Shown here: piece by piece, positions 24,098-35,901 of the stretch | Position numbering within the stretch: position 1 is the stretch's first letter | Layout: every line of letters begins with the position of its first letter | Assembly (NCBI GenBank): GCA_037903475.1 | Contig: JBAJFG010000002.1 | Location: 2,852,001-2,916,000 of the forward strand | Source: Ancylostoma caninum | Lineage: Eukaryota > Nematoda > Chromadorea > Rhabditida > Ancylostomatidae | DNA length: 64,000 nt | Direction of reading: 5' to 3' | The notes under the pieces: model-generated | Told to the model about the DNA's origin: nothing | The model's database searches: none | Seen by the model: only the letters and a program-made list of their open reading frames with translations | Position numbers and translations under genes: made by a program

Positions 24098-25371
24098 TTA
24101 GGTGCGTGCAAAAGTTCTGGGACAGTTGGTGGTATTTCACCGTTCAACGTCGTTTTGCTTCTTGCGTTTACGATGTCCTGCAACGGCTTTCACGTATGCT
24201 GGTAGCCTGAAACATATGCTACCTATAGCACTTTTGGCTCGGGTCTACGTCACAGCGTTTCTCTGTTTTGGGTGTAAAACCAATGCTATGAGCTGTGCAA
24301 TAATTTGGGGGATTTCGCTTTATGAAATCAAATCTAGACGATCAACAAGAGAAGGGACCCATAGCATCAATAATACGTTTATGGAGAGTATGTTCTCTAA
24401 AGCGCCAGGTGCTCGAAGGTTCCTAGGAATTCTGAGCGGAGATGAGAGCCTGGAAAATGCTTCATAAGTTGATCAGAGATTTGGTCATCGCAAAGGCGCC
24501 AGGAAAGAGCAGGTTGAAGCAGACCTTGCGCAAAGTGCGCAAGACATTACGTGGAATTTAATCAAAAATGCCTCGTCACTTCAAGAAAATCGGTAAGAAG
24601 GGGAAGGCGAGTAGATAGATTTTTCGTGAGTTGAGCGAAGAGCACCAACGTCCACACTGGCAAGTCTGCAGATATTCGACCTTCAGATTTTTTAACAATT
24701 CGTTTCATGGAACAATTGCTATTGTTGATAGAGAATGGGTCAGATATGACAGTAGGGGGAGGTCATCTCAAAGTCCGGGCTCCTGCCACCCACCTAAAAA
24801 TTGGCCGAACTATCACTACCTTCTTCAAAAAAATTCGACCTTCCATGGTCAGTAACGTGACTCATATGCAATGAATTTGTTTTCTAATGAACGCACAATA
24901 ATCGCTCTATAGTAGTTTCTTTTTCCTAAAGTAATCACGGAAAAACTCTTAAGCATAGGGCCGACACAGGCGGAAATATGTGGTTTGTTCCGGCTGTGGG
25001 ATATAGCACACCAGCATGTTGCAGTGTGAACCGTATAAATAATTGGTCATTCGTGCTCCAAAATTCTAGGCTAACCTATGTTACTCCTTATACCTGCCTC
25101 TAACAGGCTACCCCCATTTCAGCCTTCTATGGCTTTATCTTCGCTGTAAAACTTTTAATGAACAGACCCTACTGGAAAACGACGTGTGCCACTATTACAG
25201 GTGTAGACCTGTCAAATTTTTAGCATCTGGAAAAATATTTTCTGTGCCATATTGGCAACATTACGCAGATGCCAATACTTTTGGTCTTGAACAAAATTGC
25301 TCACTTTGAGTGGAGTTATAGTGTTTTGAAAAACTAGGTGCAACTGCCCCGGAACTTTTGCACGCACCTAA
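24098..25371 (+). mobile_element. Full-length mariner element, decayed transposase
   Basis: TA at 24096-24097 and 25372-25373 flanks inverted ends TTAGGTGCGTGCAAAAGTTCT and its inverse (about 20 bp). The length, 1,274 bp, is typical of mariner. The plus strand has recognisable pieces of the transposase: HFKKIGKKGKASR and FRELSEEHQR (HLKKIGKVKK...WVPHELSE in the family), then a WVRYDS motif corresponding to the DEKWVLYD catalytic region, and a C-terminal piece near 25,230. Stops and frame changes separate these, so it cannot encode a full protein. Confidence 0.85.
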
Positions 25372-25373
25372 TA

Positions 25374-25933
25374 TTTTTGCCTGTAGTAGAAAAATTGAAG
25401 GGGAGGGTTTCTTCTTGCATATTTCCATAAGGAGATCGCCATTTCTCGCGGTGATAGGCACTAGATGTCTAGAATATTTTCGATATTCTTTTTGCGTTTT
25501 ATTGAGCGAAGTAGTGAAGTAGAGAGGACTTCTTAGACGTAAAGCTTTATCCGATCGTCCAGCTGTTTGACCGCTGGCCTAGCTCCGGTGATGTCTTATC
25601 CGACAGTGGAGCTGTTTATCAGGTAGCTGAACGGTTTATCCGCGAGAAGCCACGCCCCCAGCGGATAAACAGCTCGCCCTTCAGATTATATTTAGATTTC
25701 AAGGTTGGGAAACAGTTTTGAGGATCGAAAGTATCGAAAGTCGGACGTGGAGTTTTGAGTAGGCCTTTCATATAGAGTGAAACATCTCTTCGTGAAGAAT
25801 CTTTCCTTGTCTTTATGAGATTCTCATGCAAAACCTGCACAAGAGCATTCTCCAGTGAAACAGGGAAAGGAGCTGTTCCAAAATTGTTTGTTCAACAGAA
25901 ATGAGCCTCTAATTACAAGTGCTTTTATTGCAG
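25374..25933. other. No gene recognised
   Basis: Contains CCGATCGTCCAGCTGTTT- and TTATCCG-type short repeats near 25,550-25,680 but no identifiable gene. Confidence 0.4.
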
Positions 25934-26092
25934 GCCGTCTCCACTGTTCCGATCGTGAGCTTTTACGCTCTTGTACAGGTCCCTCAAAACGAACCGAATG
26001 AAAAACTGGCATCTCAGGAGCATGGAGGAGCACTTGTTGCTTCTCTGAAATTAATCCAAGCGCATAAGTTCGAAAGTATAAAGTATGAAAGT
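25934..26092 (+). pseudogene. Possible UGT C-terminal exon fragment
   Basis: After a TTATTGCAG acceptor the plus strand reads AVSTVPIVSFYALV, then NEKLASQEHGGALVASLKL. This resembles the UGT stretch that follows the donor-binding signature (GVPIVSIPLFGDQ...NAKLAEKHGGAVVL). The order and spacing fit, but DQ and flanking residues are missing and no neighbouring exon with the UDP-sugar signature was found. It could be a distal part of the 12.8-kb UGT gene or an unrelated pseudogene fragment. Confidence 0.38.
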
Positions 26093-26557
26093 ATGACTAA
26101 ATACATAAGGTCTTCTTGAATCTTCTTGAATGCGACTCTGAACGCAAAGGCTGATGCAGAGTTGCATTCAAGAGAACTTTTTTTTGTATAGATCCATAGT
26201 TTGGAAGAGTTCGTACAGCGAACTGTTCCAAACTACATAGGGATTAATAAAAAACTATTTCAATCCTGAAGGGCTTGATTCCTTGCTTATAGAAGTTCAG
26301 TACAAAGCGTGGGCTTGTGAGCAAACAATGTACAGTAAATCATGGCGCACCTTAAACGTACATCAGTTTGTGAGCAGACACTAACAGTGGAGCGGAATAT
26401 CGGAGAACCACAAAGAAACTAAGCAAGGAAAGCTCATTTTGTACTTTTTTCCGCATTGCTCTGATTTATGGGTGACTTCCGAAATCTTTCGCTCCATGGA
26501 GAGAGTCGTTTTTATCGCAGGAGGCACTTGCCCACATGCCCCTGATAGTGCTTTCAA
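26093..26557. other. No gene recognised
   Basis: Nothing identified. Confidence 0.4.
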
Positions 26558-26979
26558 AGGCAGCACTCACTGAAATCTTCACTTCTGAAATGAGTCGCTT
26601 ACCATGTAGCCGGCCGCTGGACCATCGCAACAGTAAGTTGAACACCATGAATGGCCGCCTACCTGCGAAGATATTGCCGTGGACACATCTGCCACTCTGG
26701 ACATTAGGATTCCGTCGCTCCAACTGACGCCGTTGACAGGACGTGCGCATGTGGTTCAGCGGGGGCGTGCTTATGAAATTCGTACCATTTGCAGGGTTCC
26801 GTGGCGGGACCCATCACGGAACACTCGCCCGCGCTGTGGACACACATGAAATACCGCTATCATTTTCTGTGTTTTTCGCGTGTTTCACGCTACTTCATCG
26901 TTGTCAATGAGTTCATCGTCCCTAAAAACCCCGATATACCGCGAAATCTTCAACCCAAAAATTTCCGTGGGTGCTGCCT
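26558..26979. mobile_element. TTAA-type MITE, AGGCAGCAC ends
   Basis: The left end (AAAGGCAGCACTCACTGAAAT) and inverted right end (AGGCAGCACCCACGGAAAT) match closely. TTAA is intact on the right (26980-26983) and mutated to TCAA on the left (26554-26557). About 422 bp, non-coding. It belongs with the elements at 0.47-1.40 and 55.8 kb. Confidence 0.7.
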
Positions 26980-26983
26980 TTAA

Positions 26984-29009
26984 AAGCTAAATTTCGTTGC
27001 CTACTTGTCAAGAAAGTCGAGATTCAGAAAAAAAGCAAAAAATCAAGAGAACTATGGAATTATGGGATTATGGAATGAAGAAGTTAGAGGAGAGATTATG
27101 GAATGAAGAAGTTTTCAATGTTTAGAGACTTGTCCTCGAAAAAATTAAGGATGAACAAACGGAGACAATCTCCAGTGTCCAATGCACAGTAGGATTGTTA
27201 GGCCCCATATTTTCTTTTTTCTTGCACTGTAGCGTGTCAGAAAGAGATATGCCGTCGAAATTCCGGAAGGAAAGTCGAATGTAATGGCGATCCATAGGCT
27301 TCCTGTGTAAGGAGGTAATTGGCGCTAGAGATAACGCTACCTCCCGAGAGCGTAGCATAAGCAGGAAATCTGGCACAGATTTTTGGATGCTAGTGATTCC
27401 GTGCCCCTAACAATTCACTGCGAGACTTATCTCGCTGGCAGGACCGAGTATAAGTTGCAAAACGAGCTAATGATCACCAGAATAGGGTTGGTTGAGCTGT
27501 CTTGTACATAAGAGAGTTATCACTATGCAAGCCTGACAAACAACTCCTAAGCTGCAGGAGAATATGGATCTGTGTAGGTCAGCGCGGAAAACTCTTTTGG
27601 ATTTGGTGCTCTGAGCGGGCACTATTTCAACGCAATCGGGGTCCACCTCGTGAACAATTAGGCACGAGATCCCCTGCATTTTGTTATATAATGAGGAATA
27701 TGGATAAGTCAGGAGCCAGGAGAGCACGCAAGGATCGGATGGGAGCGTAGAGAACAATCGTTCAGAAAGCAATCAGCCTTGGTAACAATTTGCACAAGTC
27801 GTTTCGATTGGAACGCCGCTTTTTATTAGTTGATGACGACGGATCTCACGTAGCTGTGGTCGCTGAAGCATTCATGATGTTCCAATGCGATCATTAGTTT
27901 CTATCTGTTCTGAAATGAGATTCGCTCTCTCCGAACTTTCTGATTCCGTGGTTCTTTCGAAAACTATGAGTGAAGGTGTTCATTCATGCGTCCGATAATG
28001 AGAGAATAGTGAACAGAGTAAACTCGTCTTTTCGTCCGTCATTGTGGAGAGCTCCTATAAAGTATATCGCTCATTAAGCATATCGCTTTTAGAGTACCTT
28101 ATACAAAAGGTTTGAAAAGAGATCTGCATTGCCCAATGAGTATATACATATGTATAGCACACTTGTATATCACGGATGAGCGTATACGAGATTTTCCACC
28201 ATCCGATAGCGGTGCGGAAACGGATAGGCCAAAACTGACCGGACCATGGATACCGGATAACAGATAACTGATCCAGATACTACAACACACTACCAACTAT
28301 AATGCGAAGGATGACAAAGGTGGGGATTGATATGAATATTGTGGAAAAGAGTGAGCAGAAATTCTCCATGTTGTTAGTCATCAAAATCCGCCCTTCTCAG
28401 CACGACGCTGAACATGGTGCAATGCTAAGGAAATGTGAGTATACATAGTAACTAGAGGTTGCGATAAAAACAACAGCTTCCAGTAACATTTGGACATTTT
28501 TAAATTTAATTATGGCACACTACATAGTATGGTACACTACATAGTTGCTTGAGATGATAAGTATGCCTTTTCATAACAGAAGCGAAGTATCCGAAGGCTC
28601 GTCCTCCCAAGGTCTTGTTTTGGGGCGGGAGAGCTGAACGGGGCTGAAATTTTGCTTCATATGTCTTCTGTGGAGTTCAGATCAATCTTCTGGTAATGAC
28701 TAACTATTGTGAACGTATTGACTTTCAAACGCTATTTAATTAATGCATTCAAAGATTGAAAGAAACAGTAGATTCCAGTGGAAAGTCGAAATAAACACTG
28801 TAGGAAGGCATCGCTCATCGGTAAGATGCGAGGTCATCAATTTCAACGTTGTTAATGGCCAAACATTACCAAAAGTTTTCGGTAATTTCATGAGTAAATT
28901 ATGGTTTCGAGATTGCTGCCTCACTTTGTCGAATGAACCAGAACACGTGAGCAAGAGCATTCTTTTTTGGGCAGGTACAAGTCTGTATCACCTTCACCTA
29001 CCTTTCCAT
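26984..29009. other. No gene recognised
   Basis: No supported exon. About 28,190-28,290 contains CGGTGCGGAAACGGATAGG-type sequence with a relative at 29,985-30,060. A short direct repeat (TTATGGAATGAAGAAGTT) occurs at about 27,070 and 27,098. Confidence 0.4.
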
Positions 29010-29011
29010 TA

Positions 29012-29844
29012 AGTTGGTGCATAATTAATGCGGGTTTTTTCGCGACTTCTTTTCTCGTTAAAAATCAACGCTTCTTGAACGGCTTTTTATGTGAATAATC
29101 CTCCTCTTTCAATAAGTAACGGTGCCATCGAAAATCGTACCCTCATTAACCATCTCATGCTCTACTACTTCGGCAAAGGTTGGAATGCAGTTCCAGTAGG
29201 AAGGGACAATCCTGCAGTTGAAGAGGAAAGGGCTCTACGATCAAATTTCGACGACCATGAACACTTGGCAGCCGTGGAAGGGAAGGAGGTTCGATTAACG
29301 AGATTCCTCAGAAATGGAACCTCTTCGTTTTGCTGTAGAAAATCGGTGGAAATTATACATTCTTCGTGTATGAGTGTTCATGCTGACCCATTTGCCATTC
29401 TCCATGCTTTTCTGAGCCGTTTGAGAAGAAGTGCCAAGGTTGAATGGTTCATATTGAAAAGTTCGGACAGCGTTCTCGATGTCAAACTTTGGTCCTATTC
29501 CAGGCTACCCAGAATTCCTGGTGCTTGGAATTTGATGGCCAACCTCTTTTTTCTTTATCTGTTAAACTCTCTCCTTATAAATATGAACAACCTTTCAATT
29601 TAGCCTTGCTGATTGGTCCAACTTTGAAAGGGTCGCTTAGATCGCGAAATGACTGTGCAGCATTCCAACGTTTCCCGACGTGATAGAGCATATTGTGGCT
29701 GATGCGGATGCGGTTTTTGATAGCACCTTTAACAAGTGGAAAGAGAGGATTGTTTTTTTGAATTGAATTTGAAAATCTTCAATTTTTTAAATTTTTTTTG
29801 AGAAAAGAAGTCGCGAAAAAAGCTGTGTTAATTGTGCACCAACC
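29012..29844. mobile_element. TIR element family X, copy 1
   Basis: Inverted ends AGTTGGTGCATAATTAATGC and (inverse) GGTTGGTGCACAATTAAC are flanked by TA at 29010-29011 and 29845-29846. The 833-bp interior includes a plus-strand open stretch (about 29,190-29,600) also present in copy 2 at 38.09 kb. The ends suggest the Tc1/mariner group, but I recognise no catalytic motifs on either strand. Confidence 0.75.
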
Positions 29845-29846
29845 TA

Positions 29847-32800
29847 TAATAATACAAGATTCTAAACCACTGATTACGTAAAACGCGCTAAACGGAGTGG
29901 TAGCTCATCGAATGGCGGCTCTTCTCTGTTGTGAACATGTAGAATGAAGCAACTATTGTCCTTGTCTTTCCTGCGCCAAAGGCCCGGATAACGGTGCGGA
30001 TAACGGATAGGCGGAAACCTACTGACAACGGCAAAACGAACTACGTATAATCCGCTCATCCTTGTTGTATATCTGTTAGTATGTTACTAGGAATCAATTC
30101 TCCTAATTATGGACGCCTGACAAAAATGTGGCAATAAATGAAGCGTGCCGCTGTGCACGAGTCCAATGTGGCAGACATCGCCTGCTGGACCTGCTGTGCA
30201 CGTTGTCGCGACCGTGTTAAACATACAAAGCCAGGCACTATCACTACTCCCGATTGGGCCATGCTATGAGATCATTTGCTCGTTCGCTGAATTCACCAGA
30301 TCAATGATGAGGGTTGCTTCTGAGTTATCCTCAGATATCCGCACGCATGACGAACGCAAGCATGTGAAGAAATTAGCCCACTTATGGTTTTAACTCTAGC
30401 AATGAGAGGTATGCATGTTGTTAAAAAAAACAAGTCCCATGGTGCCAGTCCATCTGGTACAGAGTAATGAGGGTATTGTACATAGTTTTCGATGTAGAAA
30501 TCGAAAGCGGAAAAGTCATTCAGTAACTTGCTTGTGACCATTAATAGATCACGACACTCACGTCAAAAGCATGACAGCACTACTAGTGTATATAAAGATC
30601 TAAATAGCAAACAGCAACTTTTAGGCCAAATCAAAGTCACTTTACCCGCATCACAGTAAAAACACTTGAGAAAAAAAAGAAACAAGAGGAAAGCACAAGA
30701 GTTATAAAACTTAAATACATACTTGTATTAGTGTTTGCGTCAACCATGTAGTCTAAGATGCTTTACATAATAGGGCTGCTGAGAAAACTGGCGTCACAAT
30801 CCTGGTCTTTGAACGGAAGCAAAGTGAAAAACAATATTATGTAAAGCAAAGTGAAAAACAGTATTATGAAATGGGAGCGAAAAAGCCGAAAAGAGAGGGC
30901 GTTGCTGCCATTACCAAATGAGTTCACTTCTAATACAATGAATGTCGAGCAAATGATTTGTGTCATTTCCTCAGAAGTGGAAGGCAAAGATGAGTGTTTT
31001 TTTTCGATGGTTTATTGGACGAGCCATCGACATGATTGAATTTTAAGGGGTTTTTTTAGGAGATTTGGAGCACGTCTGAAATGTAAAAAGTTGATTTTTT
31101 CCTTGTATTGCCCTTTCTCTTGGAATAACTGTCCCTATGCATTAGACGGGACTATGAAATTTATCTTCTTCAGTAGGTGTGCAATGGAGTCTTACATTCG
31201 AAATTCTTTTTTTCCCGAATTTTCTTTTTTCGAATTTTCGAACTTCTGGGAACACATTAATTTCCGATTATTCGATTTTTCAGATATTCGAGCATTTGAA
31301 TAAATATTGGGATTTCATTCGATTCGGTCGAAATTCTAGTGTGCAAGTGGAGTAGAAGTGTTTGATGGCATAACTGGTCATCTTCACCTCAAACGCTGAA
31401 TGCTTAAAAAAAGAAATGCAAGTCAACTAAAGTAAGCCTACATTGTATAATTTTGCTGTATATTTTTACAGACAAAAGATTTCGTCACTATTTCAAGCAG
31501 TTTCAGAGTACTGAGACAATCACCAAGCAACGGACAATAACAACTAGTCCAGGTACAAACCAAAGAAATTATACTGCACCGTAGGTCTCCCCCACTTGGA
31601 AAAGACATATCGCCTTCATTATACCCTGAAGACCACATGTGTGGAGATTATCTGTTGGATACATTAGGAAATGTTTGTCCAACAAACCTAGTAATAGCTA
31701 GTAGTATGGAGATGTGAGGACCAGCATGCATTTGTGATTCGATACGCTGTAGAAAGTGAAAGAAAGTAAAGTGACCACTCATTTGTTCAATATTGTAAAC
31801 GACCTGCACATCATCGCGCCTCCCATGAACTAAGATTTAGGCTTCAGCTAACGAAGAAATGCTGCGTCATGCTTGAAATAAAAATGGGCATTGGACTAGC
31901 CCAGCGATGATCGGACTATAGGACAAGGCTCACGGTTACGGCGGAGGCGTGACATCCACTCACGTGCATGAAAAACGTGAATATCCATTCTCGGCGCGTA
32001 AGCTGTGCTTACTTCCATAAATGTTTACTAATATGGATTAGCCAGGAGAAGAGGACATAATTGCGCCCCAAGGATATGTACCGATGACGCGGATGTTATA
32101 ACGCGAGCATGATGGAGCAGTTATGTAGCTGTATACATACAGTGTGTATCAAAGGTATACAAACACCTTCAATTCCCCTTCATGACAGGATACACGTTCT
32201 TATAATCGGTGTGATTTTTGGTCCACTTGATTCAACTGTTCAAAACACCCGAAGGCACATACGATCAAGCTGTAGAATATAGTTTCATGATTCAAGCTGC
32301 GATAGATGTAATTTTTCACTACTAGGTGCGTTCTATCGCAGTTTGAATCATGAAACTTGCGCTGAGAAATAGATCACGTTCTACGATAACCCATTTTGTA
32401 TTTTGGAAATGCGAAGAAAGTCCAAGGCAAATTAACAGCGTAATATAGCGGAATGTAACAAACCCAGGCGTCATATTACTGTATCGCTGAAGCTGTGAAT
32501 GAATGAGCTAGTAAACCTGATTGGGAATCTTGGTGATCGAGCTCCGTGAATTTCTCACCTCTTTTCCGTGCCTTTAATTGATGCGCGTAGACGACAATTA
32601 AATGCAATGAGGAGGACGAGCCGAGCTACTAGGCACAACACAAAGCTGTCAACAGAGTTTGGGAAGTATTAAGCCCAACCCTATTTAGTAGTCAGCTTCA
32701 ACCTACACACACTATTAGGGAGGTGTTGCCACTAGTGTAAACGAGCGACTGACATTCCAAAGAAAATGTTGAAGGATAGTTGGATTTTGTCAGACAAACA

Positions 32801-33355
32801 TATCTACACTCTAATCGTAATGAGGTTGATCACATCACCCTTGTATACATACCATGATGAGAGGATTATCCAAGCCACTTATCCGCTTAGCCCTTGCCCG
32901 TAGGTTTTAACCTATCCACAAGCCACACTTTTAATGAGGTTAGCGTAGGGCAGAAATCGGTGGGATCAGTTTGTGTGCTTTCCCCAATGTCGGAGTGAGG
33001 CACCACCGTGGACTCATAACCAGACAGAGTTCTTATTCAGGTTATCTGGGTTTGACATAAAGAGGTAGCGGCCTCGAAAACGTTTTGCATTTGTGCATTA
33101 TTAGTAACGTTGATTGAAACATCAGTGTAATTCGCGAAATACGTCATTTTGAACAAATGAAGTACTTCTTGAAACCTTCTTTGTCCGGTGTAATGGAGCA
33201 TAGGCCTTGTTGTTTCCTAGATGAATATGATCTTTTCTTTGCATAATCTCGCGCTAAATCAGAGCACTGTGCCTCTCACTTTGGGATTTCTGCCGATTAC
33301 AGTGATCAGTACACGATGCATATCAACCACACTATATGAGTCAGGAGAATACTTC
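29847..33355. other. No gene recognised; dispersed repeats
   Basis: Holds an imperfect direct repeat (CAAAGTGAAAAACARTATTATG) at 30,822-30,867, the second TTCGAA-rich repeat copy at about 31,205-31,345 and the hairpin at 32,282-32,356. No exon could be supported. Confidence 0.4.
32282..32356. repeat. Hairpin, 24-bp arms, 27-nt loop
   Basis: Arms 32282-32305 (GTTTCATGATTCAAGCTGCG...) and 32333-32356 are inverse with one mismatch. It has pre-miRNA-like dimensions but may be a short fold-back repeat. Confidence 0.6.
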
Positions 33356-33574
33356 TACAGCGGACGTCAATGGTGTTGGCCCATTCGCGGCCTTGAGAAG
33401 AACGTCGCGCAACCGCGCCGCGCGCCGTAACCGATGTTTCTGCCAGGGCGCTGCACTAGGTGGTCAGTGTCGTTTGGGGAGTACTAAGTCCTATCGGATT
33501 CCGAAATGAGCTACTAAGCACCTACACGCTAGGGTTCTTTCAGGAAATGCAGATAGCACTTCCAAATGACTTAA

Positions 33575-34221
33575 CCCATTGACGACCGCGTGGCTCACCG
33601 GTGAGCCGCGCTTTTTCGGCCGCGTGGGACCGCGCGGCTCACCGGTGAGCAGCACCCCTATTATCAAGTACTGGACCCTATTTTCGAACTGTTTTGCAGT
33701 ATTTCCATATAAGATGCGTACAATACATCCTAAAAAGGTCTAAAACAACTGTGGTTCAAGAAAGAGTTCTCCTTTACTGCGACAAATACCATGAAAAAGA
33801 TGAGATTTTGAAGTCGAGGGAGGTTGCTTTATATTTTTTGTGTAGTGAAAGGAAATATTCTGGAGAAGAGCAACGTTTCCTATATAGAGACATGTTCATT
33901 ACATCCTGCACTTCCTTATTCGTCAGGTTAGAGCCGTACGAACGTGTATACTTTCTGAACACTCCCTTATAACATTAAAAACACCTTCTACAAACTTCCT
34001 TCGGCCCTAATGGAATCCAGAAGCGTTTAGATTCTCTCCTTTTTTGGTCTGATGATACTAGTAATCTTCTGGAACTAGATTCCAAATTATTTCCGCAAAG
34101 AGATCTGTTTTATTCCTAATTATCTTATCGTAACGGTGTGGAACTCCGCAGGCGCCGCACTCTTGAAAGGGCGTTGGTCCCACGCGCCAGACACGCAAAA
34201 ATGGGCGCGGTCGTCAATGGG
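33575..34221. mobile_element. piggyBac-like non-autonomous element
   Basis: Perfect 16-bp inverted ends CCCATTGACGACCGCG are flanked by TTAA at 33571-33574 and 34222-34225. TTAA duplication and CCC-starting ends are piggyBac hallmarks. Two palindromes with core CACCGGTG lie 44 bp apart near the left end (33596 and 33640). An open stretch at 33694-33972 (92 codons) matches nothing I know. Length 647 bp. Confidence 0.88.
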
Positions 34222-34509
34222 TTAAATAAGCGTTAGTGAGACGACGAATGATGTTTCAGCAAGAAATGCGTACCATTTCGCGAAGACAGCCCAAATAATC
34301 TCAGATTCAAGCTAAAATCCTCGAAAAACCTATCTCGGTACGGAACTATTTGATCCCGCTAAAACTCGTTGAAACTTGTTATAGGACCTGTCAGATACAA
34401 GAAATTGTCATTGGAGCGTGTTTTTTTCTCGAACCGGGAACTTTCCCAGGAAATTTCTCTTTTTTGAAGAAGGGTTCCGATACTCTGTCAACTCCAAGAA
34501 ATGTGCCTA

Positions 34510-34704
34510 GGTGGTATCAACTCTCCCCCAAAGTAGCATCTTTCATTTTTGAGAAACTGTCTTCGTTTTTGGAAAAAACTGGCACTAGTGGTCAAAAAAT
34601 TGTCAAAAACCACTTTTTGACCATTAATGACGGTTTTTTTTTCAAAAACGAAGACGGTTTCTCGAAAACGGAGTGTGCTACTTTGGGGGGATACTTGTTG
34701 GTAT
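34510..34704. mobile_element. Short palindromic MITE inside the hAT element
   Basis: Near 34,524 CCCCCAAAGTAGCA begins an arm that is repeated inverted up to 34,690 (TGCTACTTTGGGGGG), with shared inner motifs GTCTTCGTTTTTG and CCACTTTTTGAC. Arms are imperfect; the spacer is short. The outer limits are approximate. Confidence 0.65.
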
Positions 34705-35797
34705 AGTGCGCATCTACATTCAGAATTCCAACATGATACGTCTCCTACAGGTTGAGCAACACCTGATTATCACTGGGACGCACCAGAGTGCAGGGTAGGG
34801 ATGGAGTAAATGGTTGTACAACGGTGGTCTTCAGCCACGAGTTTGATGATCCTCCAGATGTGCCTCTCTGAAATCTGTTTGTGTTTAACATCAGTAGACG
34901 GTTAGCGGTTGGCTACGCCCCGGACATTGGTGCTAAGCCCCTGAATCTACAGGACGCTACTAAGCCCTGGTGGTCAATGACCACCTGGTGCTGCGCCCTG
35001 GTTTCTGCTGCTATTATGCTATTTCTATCAGCTTTTCTACCCGATTTCAAGGATTTTCGACCAAACCGGGAAGAAAAGAGCCTAGAAATAGCATTCCGGC
35101 AGCAGACGGCACCGATCCTGGCCCTTCTCGAGGCCGCAGATGGGCCACTGCCATTGCCTTTCACTGTATGTGGGTTGTTTTTCCTTACCCCGCCGCCTTG
35201 ATCAAGCTCAGAATTGGTGAAAGCCAAGCCTTCTTAGCACTACTCCCGAACTTTTTCATTCAGTGAATGTAGATAGATAAGATGTTCTGTATATGGTTAT
35301 GCGTCTGTGTACATAAAATTAGGGCAAATCCATGAAATCATTTATGGTTGAAGGCTGAGCCAAAATGAATTTGAAGAGGCGTCTTCCACACTGATCTCTA
35401 CCAGATGCATACATCTTGCACAACATATGTAGCATATTTCAATCGAGCAATTGGTGGAGATTCTGCTGCTCATGTTAGCGTGAGGATAACTCATCTTAGA
35501 ATCAAAACTTCTTACTTTTACCGTAGTGTTGAGTTGATTACGATTCACACATTGAAGACCACAAGGCTCAGTAATGAATGCGCCTTTTTCATTGTGTAGT
35601 TCACTTTGGATGGACACCTAACACCACCGTTTTTCAAGAATTCCCAGGCGGATATTGAGAATTCAATTTTAGCCACTTTATTAGGCAAGTTTTCGGCGTT
35701 CTAACGCCACATTCAAGCCCAGAACATACAATACATCACGCTGCGAGGAGAGGAATAACAGATGTACACTACCTTCCCTCCGACGTGTCTTTCCGCC

Positions 35798-35901
35798 GCA
35801 CCGCCTGAAATCACACAAGGCGTCCTGCTGGCAGCGTTCGTGCAGCCAATCGGTTGAGTATCGGTCGCCAGCAGTACACCACGTGTGGTCTCAGGCGGTG
35901 C
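35798..35901. repeat. Inverted repeat, 35-nt arms
   Basis: Arms 35798-35832 and 35867-35901 (GCACCGCCTGARAYCACAC theme) are inverse with several mismatches, separated by 34 nt. Confidence 0.7.

Larger units (their letters stand above)
33444..35000. mobile_element. hAT-type element, 1.56 kb, with 8-bp target duplication
   Basis: The ends CAGGGCGCTGCACTAGGTGG and (inverse) CAGGGCGCAGCACCAGGTGG differ at two positions. GTTTCTGC is duplicated at 33436-33443 and 35001-35008. Both features define the hAT superfamily. No transposase domain was recognised; the interior hosts a piggyBac-like element and a palindromic MITE. Confidence 0.88.
33358..35166. mobile_element. Palindromic TA-MITE, copy 2, interrupted by nested elements
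   Basis: TA at 33356-33357 and 35167-35168 bounds a second copy of the 15,609-15,873 MITE. Its left half (33358-33443, GGACGTCAATGGTGTTGGCCC) and right half (35001-35166, ending CCATTGCCTTTCACTG) are separated by a hAT-type element with an 8-bp duplication. The intact copy at 15.6 kb shows the uninterrupted sequence at the junction. Confidence 0.85.

Noticed and set aside
29091..29603. 170-codon ORF as a host gene
   Set aside because: It lies wholly inside a TIR element with a second genomic copy at 38.1 kb.
34350..34706. 118-codon plus-strand ORF as a gene
   Set aside because: Its C-terminal half is the palindromic MITE at 34,510-34,704, and the rest has no known domain.
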